Of a DNA stretch of 64,000 nucleotides, positions 25,035-34,277 are shown piece by piece. How positions within the stretch are numbered: position 1 is the stretch's first letter; each line of letters starts with the position of its first letter. The translations under genes and the position numbers were made by a program. The notes below the pieces were generated by a model that had not been told where the DNA came from, did not search any database, and saw only the letters and a list, made by a program, of their open reading frames with translations. Origin of the DNA: F1-60-MAGs104 sp964355975 (GTDB lineage Bacteria; Planctomycetota; Phycisphaerae; Phycisphaerales; SM1A02); assembly GCA_964355975.1 (NCBI GenBank), contig CAYHFW010000010.1, positions 11,812 through 75,811 on the forward strand. Reading direction: 5' to 3'.

Positions 25035-27755
25035 TCAGAGAGTGCGCGACTTCCAGAGGCGCAACAAGTCGAACGCCTGCAACGGAGTGATCGCGTCAAT
25101 CGAGAGATCGCGCAGTTCGCCGATCAGTGGGTGTTCGGGTGGCGGTTCGGCAGGTGCGGCAAAGAGCAATCCCTGCGCATCATCGTGCTTGGCCGTTCGA
25201 CTTGGCGGCCGCTCGGTTGTGAGCGACTCAAGCACGCGCCTCGCGCGCTCGACAACGGCGGGGGGCAATCCGGCAAGTTTTGCAACGTGGATTCCATACG
25301 AGCGATCTGCGCGCCCTGCCTCGATGCGGTGCAGAAAGATCACTTCGTCCTTCCACTCGCGCACGCAAACCTGCAAGTTTGCGATCGATGCATCACGGTC
25401 TGCGAGCGCGGTGAGTTCGTGGTAGTGCGTCGCGAAAAGTGTGCGGGTGCCGCGAGCAGCAAGCCACTCGGTGATCGCCCATGCGAGGCTGAGTCCGTCA
25501 TAGGTGCTCGTGCCACGACCGATCTCGTCGAGCACGACGAGCGTTCGCTCGGTTGCGTGATGCAAAATGTTGGCGGTCTCAGTCATTTCGACCATGAAGG
25601 TCGAACGCCCCGTATGCAGTTCGTCGCCCGCCCCGATGCGCGCAAAGATCCGGTCGCAGAGGCCAACAGTCGCGCGGGTGGCTGGCACGAAACTCCCGGC
25701 GAGCGCCATCAGCGCAATGAGCGCATTTTGCCGGATAAACGTCGACTTGCCGGCCATGTTCGGCCCGGTCACAAGCGCAAGCGTGGCGCGTGCGCGGTCT
25801 GCGCCAACTGCGCCCTCATCGGTGCGAACTCTTCCCCCAAGCGAGCAATCATTTGGCACAAATGTGCTGCCAAGCGATCGATCAAGAACTGGATGGCGTC
25901 CTCCTTCGATCACCAAGACCGGTTCGTTCACGATCTCTGGGCGGGTGTAACGAAAACGCGCAGCGAGCTCGCCGAATGATCCGAGGCAATCGAGTTCTGC
26001 AATGATCTGACCATATTGCGCGATGGCGCTCGCCTGCTGCGAGACTGCTGCGAGAAGTTGATCGAAAAGAATCTTTTCACGCTCGATTGCGCGGCTCTCT
26101 GCCGTGAGCACGCGCTCCTCGAATGTCTTGAGTTCTGGAGTGATGTACCGCTCTGCGTTGCGCAGCGTCTGTCGGCGGGTGAATGTGACTGGAGCGCGCG
26201 ACGCATGCGCGTGGCTGATTTCGATGTAGTAGCCAAAGACGCGGTTGAATCCAGTTCGCAGACTCTCGATGCCACTCTCGCGGATGAGTTGAACTTGGTA
26301 GTTCGCGAGCCACTCTCCGGCGTCGCGTTGCAGTGACTTCGCTTGATCGAGTTCGTCGTCGAACCCCTCGCGAATGAGTCCACCTTCGCGCAGATGCGTG
26401 GGTGGAGTCTCGACGCACGATTGCACGATCTCGATGCCGAGCTGCGCAAGTTGGCTGCTGATGGTCGCAAGGCGAGCTGAAAGTTCGTTGAATGCAGGCG
26501 TTCCCTCAAGAATCTCGATCGCACTCGGTGCGGCTGCGAGCGAACGACCGAGCGCGACGAGATCGCGCGGAGTTGCCCGCCGCATCGCCACTCGGCCATG
26601 CATGCGCGAGACATCTTGGATGCGTGTGAGCACCGAGGCGAGTGCTTCGCGCAGCGGTTGATCTTGCGTGAGTGCCGCAACGGCGGCGTGGCGACTCTCA
26701 ATGACAGCTCGGTCGCGCAGTGGAAAGCAGATCCATTCGCGCAGAAGCCGCCGACCCATCGGCGTACGCGTTGCGTTGAGTGTTGCCACGAGCGATCCAT
26801 CGACCGATCCGGCGAGCGATGTTTTCTCGATCTCGAGTGCGCGCAAAGTCCATCCATCAAGAATGACCGAGGTCGATCGATCGACGACGCGTGGCGCTTC
26901 AAGGTGCGCGAGTGTCCGCACCCCCGATGCGATGCCAGCGGCACCATCAGCGGCAAGTCCCGCTTGTGTTTCAGTGAGGTAACCGAGCAATCCGCCTGCG
27001 GCGCAGAGCGATGCTGCGTCGAGCGACCATGCGGTGAGGGGTCCAACGCCATAGTGTTTGCGCAGCGCATTGGCAGACTCTTCTGCACCCATCGCCCAAC
27101 GCGAACGGGTGGTGACCGCAGCGCGAAGTGTGCGGGCGATCTCGGCGACGCTCGTGTGCGCGCCAAGAACGCAATCTTCTGCGCAGAGCACTTCTGCTGG
27201 CGCTGCGCGCGCAAGTTCATCGGCGAGCGCGTCGATCGAGCAGGGGAGCACCGAGAATGCGCCCGTTGAGAGTTCGACGAGAGCGATCGCTGCGCGTCCG
27301 TCTGCGATCGCCACCGCTGCGACAACGTTGCGCGTTCCCTCTTCGAGCAATGCCTCATCGACGCGCGTGCCAGGAGTGACGACGCGCACCACGGCGCGCT
27401 CGACGATCCCCTTGGCTTCTTTCGGATCTTGGATCTGCTCGCAGACGGCAACGCGTTCGCCATGTTCAACGAGTCGCCGCAAATATCCCTCGGCAGCATG
27501 AAATGGGACCCCCGCCATTGGGATGCCAGAAGTTCGTTCGGTCAGCGTGATGCCGAGCAACTTGTGCGCGCGAATCGCATCGTCGTCGAACATCTCATAA
27601 AAGTCGCCCATTCGAAAGAAGAGCATGCATCCGGGATGTTGAAGGCGAAACTGTTGGTACTGCCGCATCGCCGGGGTGTCACGATTTGGCGGCGGCGCAT
27701 CTTTCACGCGCTCTTTCTCGCCAACATTCTCGCTTTGGATTGCCTCACGCGCCAC
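25035..27755 (-). CDS. mutS: DNA mismatch repair protein MutS
   Basis: 906 aa from a GTG at 27755 (a TTG two codons earlier and an ATG at 27668 are alternatives). The mismatch-reading Phe-x-Glu motif is RMGDFYEMFDDDA near residue 50. Connector, core and clamp domains follow, with GFNRVFGYYIEISHAHA in the clamp. The ATPase domain has TGPNMAGKSTFIRQNALI (Walker A), STFMVEMTETANILHHAT and VVLDEIGRGTSTYDG (Walker B), then ATHYHELTAL. The C-terminal dimerisation helix-turn-helix is present (GLPPAVVERARRVL). It recognises mispairs and recruits MutL; no mutL is in the window. About 30 N-terminal residues are extra. Confidence 0.96.
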   Translation of the reverse strand: MAREAIQSENVGEKERVKDAPPPNRDTPAMRQYQQFRLQHPGCMLFFRMGDFYEMFDDDAIRAHKLLGITLTERTSGIPMAGVPFHAAEGYLRRLVEHGERVAVCEQIQDPKEAKGIVERAVVRVVTPGTRVDEALLEEGTRNVVAAVAIADGRAAIALVELSTGAFSVLPCSIDALADELARAAPAEVLCAEDCVLGAHTSVAEIARTLRAAVTTRSRWAMGAEESANALRKHYGVGPLTAWSLDAASLCAAGGLLGYLTETQAGLAADGAAGIASGVRTLAHLEAPRVVDRSTSVILDGWTLRALEIEKTSLAGSVDGSLVATLNATRTPMGRRLLREWICFPLRDRAVIESRHAAVAALTQDQPLREALASVLTRIQDVSRMHGRVAMRRATPRDLVALGRSLAAAPSAIEILEGTPAFNELSARLATISSQLAQLGIEIVQSCVETPPTHLREGGLIREGFDDELDQAKSLQRDAGEWLANYQVQLIRESGIESLRTGFNRVFGYYIEISHAHASRAPVTFTRRQTLRNAERYITPELKTFEERVLTAESRAIEREKILFDQLLAAVSQQASAIAQYGQIIAELDCLGSFGELAARFRYTRPEIVNEPVLVIEGGRHPVLDRSLGSTFVPNDCSLGGRVRTDEGAVGADRARATLALVTGPNMAGKSTFIRQNALIALMALAGSFVPATRATVGLCDRIFARIGAGDELHTGRSTFMVEMTETANILHHATERTLVVLDEIGRGTSTYDGLSLAWAITEWLAARGTRTLFATHYHELTALADRDASIANLQVCVREWKDEVIFLHRIEAGRADRSYGIHVAKLAGLPPAVVERARRVLESLTTERPPSRTAKHDDAQGLLFAAPAEPPPEHPLIGELRDLSIDAITPLQAFDLLRLWKSRTL

Positions 27756-27813
27756 ACTCAAAGGCTACTGAGCAGCAGTGCGCGCACGCACGGGCAGCGG
27801 GGGAATTGTTCGT

Positions 27814-27819
27814 TATACT
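27814..27819 (+). promoter_or_regulatory. Possible -10 element of the tRNA-Ala gene
   Basis: TATACT lies 11 bp upstream of the tRNA-Ala 5' end, a plausible -10 position. No convincing -35 hexamer is seen at the expected distance, so this is a weak call. Confidence 0.4.
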
Positions 27820-27829
27820 TTTTCCGCTG

Positions 27830-27902
27830 GGGGTGGTAGCTCAATTGGGAGAGCGCTTGAATCGCATTCAAGAGGTTGTGAGTTCGATCCTCATCCACTC
27901 CA
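27830..27902 (+). tRNA. tRNA-Ala (anticodon CGC)
   Basis: 73 nt cloverleaf. The acceptor is GGGGTGG/CCACTCC with the G3-U70 wobble pair, the alanine identity element. The D-arm is GCTC..GAGC, the anticodon stem CTTGA/TCAAG around loop ATCGCAT (anticodon CGC), the T-arm GTGAG TTCGATC CTCAT, and the discriminator A. CCA is not encoded. A strong terminator follows within 10 bp. Confidence 0.95.
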
Positions 27903-27907
27903 TTTCG

Positions 27908-27934
27908 AAACCCCGCCGCGCAGGCGGGGTTTTT
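27908..27934 (+). terminator. Rho-independent terminator after tRNA-Ala
   Basis: A perfect seven-pair stem CCCCGCC/GGCGGGG with a 5-base loop is flanked by AAA and followed by TTTTT. It lies between the tRNA-Ala gene and trpG/pabA, so the tRNA is probably a separate transcript. Confidence 0.92.
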
Positions 27935-27987
27935 CGTTTGCGCCCCGTGGTTGCAATCGCCTTCTATCCTCCCTTGCAGGTCTCTCC

Positions 27988-28575
27988 GTGCTGCTTCTCA
28001 TCGACAACTACGACTCGTTCACTTGGAATCTCGTGCAAGCCTTCGGCGTGCTCGACCGCACACTTGAGATTCGTGTCGTGCGCAATGATGCGATGAGCGC
28101 TGCGGCCGCGATTGCGCACTGCCCGCAATATCTCGTGATTTCTCCAGGTCCGTGCACTCCGCGCGAGAGTGGCATCTCGTGCGAGTTGATCGCGTCGCTT
28201 CGCGGGAAGATTCCGATTCTTGGAGTCTGCCTCGGCCATCAGGCAATTGGTGATGTGCATGGGATGCGTGTCGCGCGCAACGATCGCGCCGTTCATGGCA
28301 AGACGTCGCCGATTTTTCATGATGGGCGGGGGCTTTTCGAGGGTGTGCCAAGCCCGACGACTGCGACGCGCTATCACTCGCTCATCGTTGAGCGTGCGAC
28401 GGTAACAAGCGAGTTTGAGATCTCAGCGTGGACCGACCGCGACGAGGTGATGGGTCTTCGGTGGAAGGCTCCTGCTGGCAGCGCACCACTCGAAGGGGTG
28501 CAGTTTCATCCTGAGAGTTTTTTGTCCGTGGACGGCCCAGCGATGCTTGGCAATTTCTTGAAGATGCGTGGGTGA
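27988..28575 (+). CDS. trpG: Anthranilate/aminodeoxychorismate synthase glutamine amidotransferase
   Basis: 195 aa class I amidotransferase that supplies ammonia to a chorismate-using partner (TrpE for tryptophan or PabB for folate). Visible: LIDNYDSFTWNLVQ at 4-17, ISPGPCTPRESG, GVCLGHQAIG with nucleophile C81, RYHSLIV, and VQFHPESFLSVDG with the His-Glu of the triad. The GTG start at 27988 is the first codon that yields the family N-terminus. It stands alone; the TrpE-like gene is 34 kb away, so it may serve both pathways (amphibolic TrpG/PabA). Confidence 0.9.
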   Translation: MLLLIDNYDSFTWNLVQAFGVLDRTLEIRVVRNDAMSAAAAIAHCPQYLVISPGPCTPRESGISCELIASLRGKIPILGVCLGHQAIGDVHGMRVARNDRAVHGKTSPIFHDGRGLFEGVPSPTTATRYHSLIVERATVTSEFEISAWTDRDEVMGLRWKAPAGSAPLEGVQFHPESFLSVDGPAMLGNFLKMRG

Positions 28576-28605
28576 GCCGCGGCCGAAAGGCGAGATGCGA
28601 ACAGT

Positions 28606-29481
28606 TCACTCACCAGGAATGTGGGTGACAACGCCTTCCCACGGGCTCGAAGCACTCGCGTAGCGCCGCATGGGCATGCGCCCCGCACGCGCACCCATCC
28701 AACCAGAATCGCAGGCCATGCGCATCGCACTCGCCATCATCACTGGGTCGGTTGCGTGTGCGATCGCGGTGTTGAGCAGGACGCCATCTGCGCCGAGCTC
28801 CATCGCCCGCGTGACATCACTCGGAGTACCAACGCCCGCGTCAACAATGACAGGAAAATTCGGATCGCCCCCAGCAGAGGGATCTTTGAGCAACTCCAAG
28901 ATGATTGAAATCGCGCTTGGATTCGAGATACCGCGACCCGATCCAATCGGACTGCCCGCGGGCATGACGCTCGTCGCCCCTGCATCGCGCAATCTCACTG
29001 CCATGATTGGATCATCGCTCGAATAACAGAGCACTTCGAATCCATCGGCGACCAGTTCGCGGCACGCTTCGAGTGTGCCCACAGGATCGGGCAGCAGCGT
29101 GCGCTTGTCTCCGAGCACCTCGAGTTTTACCCAGCGCGCCCCAGGATTCTTGAGTTGCTCGAGAATGTCGCGCCCCAATCGCGCGACGCGCACCGCGTCT
29201 TCGGCGGTGAAGCATCCAGCGGTGTTTGGAAGAATCGTGAGTCTCGCAGTGTCCATCGCGTCGAGCAGTGACTTGCCCTGCGCATCGATGAGGCGCTCGC
29301 GTCTGACGGCAACGGTGACGACATCACATCCAGATGCCGCAAGGGCGCGGTTCATCGTCTCGGCATCGCTGTATTTGCCAGTGCCCACCACGAGCCGCGA
29401 CTGCAGGGTGAATGATCCAACTTTCAGCGGCGGAATCGCGGTCGTCTGGAATGTGTGGGTGGCCGAGGTCATACTGTTCAT
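28606..29481 (-). CDS. thiG: Thiazole synthase
   Basis: Forms the thiazole phosphate of thiamine from DXP, dehydroglycine and ThiS thiocarboxylate. 291 aa, a TIM barrel. Visible: SRLVVGTGKY, DVVTVAVRRERL, LPNTAGC, WVKLEVLGD with the Schiff-base lysine, VLCYSSDDPI, VMPAGSPIGSGRGI, PVIVDAGVGTPSDVTRAMELGADGVL and NTAIAHA. It overlaps thiS by 4 bases. ATG 29481 was taken because it sits in the thiS stop; the frame upstream is Arg-rich shadow sequence. Confidence 0.95.
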   Translation of the reverse strand: MNSMTSATHTFQTTAIPPLKVGSFTLQSRLVVGTGKYSDAETMNRALAASGCDVVTVAVRRERLIDAQGKSLLDAMDTARLTILPNTAGCFTAEDAVRVARLGRDILEQLKNPGARWVKLEVLGDKRTLLPDPVGTLEACRELVADGFEVLCYSSDDPIMAVRLRDAGATSVMPAGSPIGSGRGISNPSAISIILELLKDPSAGGDPNFPVIVDAGVGTPSDVTRAMELGADGVLLNTAIAHATDPVMMASAMRMACDSGWMGARAGRMPMRRYASASSPWEGVVTHIPGE

Positions 29482-29678
29482 CCGCCACCTACGAGCGTGA
29501 CGATTTCGACGCGGTCGCCCTCTTTGATTTCGACGAGGGTGCGCATTGCGTGGGGCACAAGTCGCGCGTTCACTTCGACAGCGCAAGGCACGGCCGCAGT
29601 GCGAAAGAGCATCACGACCTCTTCGACGGTCGCGGGGTGCGCGAGAGTTTCTGGTTTTCCGTTCACGGTGATCTGCAT
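29478..29678 (-). CDS. thiS: Sulfur carrier protein ThiS
   Basis: 66 aa beta-grasp protein that is thiocarboxylated at its C-terminal glycine and delivers sulfur to ThiG. It starts MQITVNGKPETL, contains VEVNARLVPHAM and EIKEGDRVEIVTLV, and ends in GGG, which supplies the required terminal Gly-Gly. The stop overlaps the thiG ATG. thiF, thiO/H and thiC are not in the window, and no TPP riboswitch is seen in the 26 bp before it. Confidence 0.92.
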   Translation of the reverse strand: MQITVNGKPETLAHPATVEEVVMLFRTAAVPCAVEVNARLVPHAMRTLVEIKEGDRVEIVTLVGGG

Positions 29679-29704
29679 ACGACTCGTAAGATTAGCGCGT
29701 GATC

Positions 29705-30481
29705 ATGCGCCAAGCAGCCATCCTCATGATTCTTCTCGCGCTCGCGCTTGCAGGATGCGGAGGCCAGAAAGAAGACACGAGTACGCCGCAGAGGGCGCTC
29801 GATGCAATCACACGGATGATCGAAGAGGGGCATCCAGAGAACCTGCCTCAGATGATCGAGATCAAGGCGCGCGATATCACGTTCGACGATGGTGTGACCG
29901 AGGCGAGTGCGATTCAGAATGTCAAGGACAAGATGTCGCAAATGATCGCGCAGTTGTGGCGCGTCTCGAAGAAGATCAAGTCGCGCTTTCCAGAGGAACT
30001 GAAGAAAGAAGCGGCGACGGGGGCTCAGGCGGCTGCACGCGAAGGATTCGACTACCGCGAACTCGCCAAGCGTGTGTTGGGTGATCCATTTGGTTTTCTC
30101 AGTGAGCAGCGCGCGCGCATGACGGTCGAAGATCTTGGGGATGGCACCGCGGCGATTCTGATCGACGACGAGCCTGCGTACGGTGGACTGCTCACGATGG
30201 TTGAGACTCCAGCGGGTTGGCGCATCAGTGTTCCTGTCGAGACACTTCGTTCAAATGAGTATTGGCCCGACACACGCCACGAGTGGGCAGTGATTGCGTC
30301 GATGCTGCTCGGCATTGAAAACTCGCTCTGCGATTTCGAGGCGGAGTTCGACGAGGGAAAGATTCGATCAGTGCGCGAGGCGGGAGAGCGCGTGGGGCGA
30401 CTCGTGGGCGAATCAGTCGTTGTGCAGAGCGTGATCTACGCGATGATGAAGCGCAAAGATGATGCGCCAGTGGTCAAGTAG
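29705..30481 (+). CDS. Hypothetical lipoprotein
   Basis: 258 aa with a clear lipoprotein signal (MRQAAILMILLALALAGC, Cys at 18). The mature part is helical and charged, followed by a small beta-rich region (about 130-185) with TAAILIDDEPAYGG and VETPAGWRISVPVE, a shape seen in periplasmic proteins of the DUF4878/NTF2-like kind. I do not assign a family. GTG 29699 is a second possible start, two codons earlier. It is divergent from thiS, and its stop lies 7 bp before the stop of the convergent antiporter gene. Confidence 0.7.
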   Translation: MRQAAILMILLALALAGCGGQKEDTSTPQRALDAITRMIEEGHPENLPQMIEIKARDITFDDGVTEASAIQNVKDKMSQMIAQLWRVSKKIKSRFPEELKKEAATGAQAAAREGFDYRELAKRVLGDPFGFLSEQRARMTVEDLGDGTAAILIDDEPAYGGLLTMVETPAGWRISVPVETLRSNEYWPDTRHEWAVIASMLLGIENSLCDFEAEFDEGKIRSVREAGERVGRLVGESVVVQSVIYAMMKRKDDAPVVK

Positions 30482-30488
30482 CGCACAC

Positions 30489-31820
30489 TCACTTTACGAA
30501 GATCAAGTCCACGAGCACGAAGACGGGAATGAGCACCGCGAGTGCCCATCCCATATAGCCGAAGAAACTCGGCATTTTCACGCCGCTCTCTTCAGCGATT
30601 GCCTTCACCATGAAGTTGGGCCCATTGCCGATGTAGGTGTTGGCTCCCATGAAAACGGCGCCAAGCGAGATCGCGGCGAGCACATTGCTGCTGAGCGCGA
30701 CACCTTCGGTGAGCATGACCGCTGTTGCCCCTGGGTCGAGCGGCAGTGAGGTTGCTGTTGTCAGAAAGACGAGGTAGGTCGGAGCGTTGTCGAGCACGCT
30801 TGAGAGCGCGCCGGTGATCCAGAAGAATTGAGTGGGAGTTGCGACGCCGAAGTCGCCGCCGCGTTGGCTGAGCACAGCGAGTGGAACTTGCATCGAAAGA
30901 AAGATTCCGATGAAGAGCGCGGCGACTTCAAGAATCGGTCCCCACGAAAATGCGTTGCGCTTGCGAGTCGCAGCAGATGTCGTGGCGAGACTCAGGAGCG
31001 CAAAGAGCACCATCGCGCCTTCGCGTGCGAAGTGTGGCACGAGCGTGTCACTGCCCAACAGTCGCGCACCTGGAACGAGCAAGATCACACTGGCCAAGAT
31101 TCCGGCGAGCCAAAGCAGGTTGATTTGTCCCGACACCTCGAGTGCCGAGCGTTGTGTTGTCTCGGTGGCGATGGCGGGAACGCCCTCACTGCGCAACATC
31201 CAACTGTCGAGTGCGTAGTAAATCGCGAGCAACACGCCCACCGTGAACGCCCAGGGTTGCCAGAGTTGAAGGGTCCAGAAGAACGGAACTCCGCGCAGAT
31301 ACCCCAGAAAAAGCGGTGGATCGCCAATGGGCAAGAGTGCGCCGCCGACGTTGGCAACGAGGAAGATGAAAAAGACGACCGTGTGCGCGGCGCTCTTGCG
31401 GGTGCGATTTGTGTCAAGCAAGAGTCGAATGAGAAGCACGCTCGCGCCAGTCGTACCAAGCAGACTCGCGAGGATTGCACCTGTTGCGAGAATGCAGGTG
31501 TTCGTGCGTGGAGTTGCTGCGAGGTTGCCTCGCAGTGCGATGCCACCCGCGACGATGTAGAGCGATCCAAGCAGCGCCATGAAAGGGATGTACTCATCCA
31601 AGATCGCGTGCCTCACAACAGCTCCTGCGTGCGCGCCACTCTCAGTCTGCCAGACAAAGAGCAGCGCTAGAAGTCCGCAGGCGATCGCAACGATCGCTTT
31701 GTTTCGATTGTGATGCCACCACGAACTTGTCGCTGATATGAGCGGAAGCACTGCGATGCAGAGCAAGAGCGCAACGAATGGCAGTGCTCCAAGAGGCCAG
31801 TGAGGCTGGACTTCTTCCAT
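30489..31820 (-). CDS. NhaD-like sodium/proton antiporter (ion transporter superfamily)
   Basis: 443 aa with 11-12 hydrophobic segments. Conserved segments resemble the NhaD/citrate-transporter superfamily: LLGTTGASVLLIRLLL, VFFIFLVANVGGALLPIGDPPLFLGYL, GALSSVLDNAPTYLVFL and ANTYIGNGPNFMVKAIAEESGVKMPSFFGYM. The NPxG/SDN-type polar elements in two half-sites are typical of ion exchange, and Na+/H+ exchange at the inner membrane is the likely role. It starts 34 bp from the divergent NHL gene. Confidence 0.83.
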   Translation of the reverse strand: MEEVQPHWPLGALPFVALLLCIAVLPLISATSSWWHHNRNKAIVAIACGLLALLFVWQTESGAHAGAVVRHAILDEYIPFMALLGSLYIVAGGIALRGNLAATPRTNTCILATGAILASLLGTTGASVLLIRLLLDTNRTRKSAAHTVVFFIFLVANVGGALLPIGDPPLFLGYLRGVPFFWTLQLWQPWAFTVGVLLAIYYALDSWMLRSEGVPAIATETTQRSALEVSGQINLLWLAGILASVILLVPGARLLGSDTLVPHFAREGAMVLFALLSLATTSAATRKRNAFSWGPILEVAALFIGIFLSMQVPLAVLSQRGGDFGVATPTQFFWITGALSSVLDNAPTYLVFLTTATSLPLDPGATAVMLTEGVALSSNVLAAISLGAVFMGANTYIGNGPNFMVKAIAEESGVKMPSFFGYMGWALAVLIPVFVLVDLIFVK

Positions 31821-31854
31821 GCTACGAGGCTATCCCACTAGACTCACTGGCGTG

Positions 31855-33876
31855 ATGGTCGCTGTTCAATTCTGCGCGATAAGCGCGTTCGTCTCGGCTG
31901 CACTCGCGCAGCAGGTGCCTGTTGCAGTTCCGTCGTCGAGTGAACTTGCTGGCACTTATCTCTGGTCGTGCAGTGAGCTAAAGGTTCCGATGGGGTGCGC
32001 GATCACGCACGATGGACTTGTCGCGGTGGCGGATGCCGCAGGCGAGGTCGTTGGGCTCTCCGCCGCCGATGGAAGTGTGCGCTGGCGGGCATCGACCGCG
32101 GGCAGCGAAAGACTCTTGAATCCTGCTGGAATTGCGGTGCTCTCAGATGGATCGCTGCTTGTGACGGATGTGCGGCGAGGGCGTGTTGATCGCTTTGGCG
32201 CAGATGGCAGTTGGAAAGCACGATTCGCTCCGGCGGTCGCACTCGCGGCACCAACTTCGATCGCCGTTGGCACACTCAGCGATGCGAAGACTGAGTGCGT
32301 CGCAGTGGTCGACGAAGCCGTTCATGAGATCGTGTTGCTCTCAACCGATGGCAACGAAATCTGCCGAGTCATGCGCGACCGATTGTTGATGAAGGATGGC
32401 TCGCACGCATTGCCATCGCATGTTGCATTCGTCGGTAGCGGATTGCTCGCGGTGAGTTCGACTCAATCGCACCAGATCTTCGTGGTTGAAGTCGCCCAAC
32501 AATCAGGAGTCGCGCCAACTGCTCGAATCGATGCGCCGCGCACTTCGACGTGGGGAGGGCGCGGTCCATTTCCGGGGCTTTTCAATCAACCGATGGGAAT
32601 CGCATTTGACGGCGGGTGGCTCTGGATCGCCGACGAATTCAACCACCGCGTGGCGCGACAGTCGTGCACTGACAAATCGCGGGGCGAGGGCAAACTTGCC
32701 TATGGACAGCATGCGGTCTTTCCTCGCGCAGGTGAGGGAGCAGTGCACTATCCCGTTGCGATCGCAGTCGCGCACGATGTCGCGATGGGATCGACGCGCG
32801 GACCGCTCGCAGTTGTCTGCGAACCATTCGAACGACGCGTGCAGGCATTTGTGCCCAGCGCGCTCGAAGAACCCGCCGATGTGCGGCTGATTTTGCCGAA
32901 ACTCGAGGGAGTGCAGAGCCATTTCGGCGGTGCGGCAACAATCGCGGGCAGTCGCGGCGGCGAGCGGTTGTTCTTGCACGACCCAGAGTCTGCAACGATC
33001 GTTGTCTTTGATCTCTCGCGCGCAGAGCCAGCGCACGTCTCGACGCTTTCAGGCGCGGGAACGAAACCGCACGAGTCTGGACGGATCGACGCGATGGTTG
33101 CGCTGCGCTCGGGACAGCGATTGCTCGTCGCTGATGGCGCCAATCGCCGATTGGCGCTCTGGGAACTCACTCCGCCACCGAAGGACGTGATCTTCGAGCC
33201 TTTCATGGGACGACTCGTCAAGACGCGCGCGTATGCACGGCTCGATCTTGCATCCGATGCGACGATCGTTTCTCTCGCGCAAGATGCCCAAGAGCGCATC
33301 TTCGCTCTCTGCCCAGATGGGCCGCGAATCGTGACGCTCGATCGGTCACTGCGCAGGGCGACAACGCATCCAATCACAGCGCCTGACACCACCGCGCGCG
33401 CGGTCGCAATCGCATGCGCCGATGATGGAAGTGTTGGAGTGCTCTTCGATTCGCCAGCGGTGATCTGTCAATATCGATTCGAAGCAGATCAATGGGTCGC
33501 AGCGGGAACTGTGAAGCTTGATTCGGTCGTCCATGGGAGAAATCTGGCAGCGGGAGCCCCAGGTGAGTGGTGGGTCGTCGACGATGCGAGCGACACAGTA
33601 GTCGTCACGCACGGCGATGCAACTCCGACGCGCGTCGGATCGCGCGGTGTGGCCGATGGCGCATTCTGGCTGCCTGCTGCGTGCGCACGCGATGCAAACG
33701 GTGCGATGTACGTCGTCGATAGCGGCAACCATCGCAGTCAGCGCTTCAGTGCAGATGGCGTCTGGCAAATGACCTTCAGTCTTGGGCGAACCTACACCCG
33801 CGCGCGCACTGCCGATGAGGTGCTGAAGGTCCGCAAGAAACCGACTGCAGCGACTCCACGAGGACCCAACCGATGA
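31855..33876 (+). CDS. Exported NHL-repeat beta-propeller protein
   Basis: 673 aa with a signal peptide (MVAVQFCAISAFVSAALAQQ). The mature chain consists of repeated NHL/six-bladed-propeller units (LNPAGIAVLSDGSLLVTDVRRGRVDRFGADG, FNQPMGIAFDGGWLWIADEFNHRVARQ, and at the C-terminus FWLPAACARDANGAMYVVDSGNHRSQRFSADG). It is the first gene of a three-gene unit with the YtkA-like and MauG-like genes: its TGA overlaps the next ATG. Starts at 31819 or GTG 31852 are possible; 31855 gives the best signal peptide and avoids overlap with the divergent antiporter start. The ligand is unknown. Confidence 0.75.
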   Translation: MVAVQFCAISAFVSAALAQQVPVAVPSSSELAGTYLWSCSELKVPMGCAITHDGLVAVADAAGEVVGLSAADGSVRWRASTAGSERLLNPAGIAVLSDGSLLVTDVRRGRVDRFGADGSWKARFAPAVALAAPTSIAVGTLSDAKTECVAVVDEAVHEIVLLSTDGNEICRVMRDRLLMKDGSHALPSHVAFVGSGLLAVSSTQSHQIFVVEVAQQSGVAPTARIDAPRTSTWGGRGPFPGLFNQPMGIAFDGGWLWIADEFNHRVARQSCTDKSRGEGKLAYGQHAVFPRAGEGAVHYPVAIAVAHDVAMGSTRGPLAVVCEPFERRVQAFVPSALEEPADVRLILPKLEGVQSHFGGAATIAGSRGGERLFLHDPESATIVVFDLSRAEPAHVSTLSGAGTKPHESGRIDAMVALRSGQRLLVADGANRRLALWELTPPPKDVIFEPFMGRLVKTRAYARLDLASDATIVSLAQDAQERIFALCPDGPRIVTLDRSLRRATTHPITAPDTTARAVAIACADDGSVGVLFDSPAVICQYRFEADQWVAAGTVKLDSVVHGRNLAAGAPGEWWVVDDASDTVVVTHGDATPTRVGSRGVADGAFWLPAACARDANGAMYVVDSGNHRSQRFSADGVWQMTFSLGRTYTRARTADEVLKVRKKPTAATPRGPNR

Positions 33877-34277
33877 ACCTGCTCTCGTGTCTGATGATGT
33901 GTATCTGCGTTCAGAGTGAGTGGAAGCAAGTCACGAGCAATGATGGATCGTGGCTCGTGCAGTGGCGAATCGTCGATGAGGGCAAGCCCGCAGAACTCCC
34001 ACGTGTTCGCAAGCGATTCTCTCTCGAAGTGCAGATCGCGCCAACGGGAGAGCAAAAGGATGCTCCGCGCGCAGTGTTTGTCGATGCGCAAATGCCCGAG
34101 CACATGCACGGCATGAATGTCGCTCCGCTCGTTGTGCTCGGTGGCGCACCTGCGGGCGGTGCGAACGTCACGGCAGAGGGAATGCTCTTTCACATGTCTG
34201 GTCGGTGGGAAGTCGATCTCGACATCGACGATGGAACAACATGCGAGCGTGCTCAGTGGAACATCACACTTCCATAA
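33873..34277 (+). CDS. YtkA/FixH-like exported domain protein
   Basis: 134 aa. The N-terminus MNLLSCLMMCICVQS is short and hydrophobic and may be a signal peptide. The remainder reads as an immunoglobulin-like fold of the YtkA type: FSLEVQIAP, the Met/His-rich strand AQMPEHMHGMNVAP that could bind copper, LFHMSGRWEVDLDID and a final WNITLP. It is coupled to the NHL gene (overlapping stop/start) and overlaps the downstream diheme-peroxidase gene by 37 bases. Copper handling or periplasmic redox is the likely context. Confidence 0.68.
   Translation: MNLLSCLMMCICVQSEWKQVTSNDGSWLVQWRIVDEGKPAELPRVRKRFSLEVQIAPTGEQKDAPRAVFVDAQMPEHMHGMNVAPLVVLGGAPAGGANVTAEGMLFHMSGRWEVDLDIDDGTTCERAQWNITLP

Noticed and set aside
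24759..25979. 406-aa plus-strand frame
   Set aside because: It runs out of the HlyD-like gene in another frame and is antisense to mutS.
29679..29704. TPP riboswitch upstream of thiS
   Set aside because: Only 26 bp separate thiS from the divergent lipoprotein gene, and no thi-box sequence is seen.
30828..31670. 280-aa plus-strand frame
   Set aside because: Antisense to the NhaD-like antiporter, which has unmistakable membrane segments.
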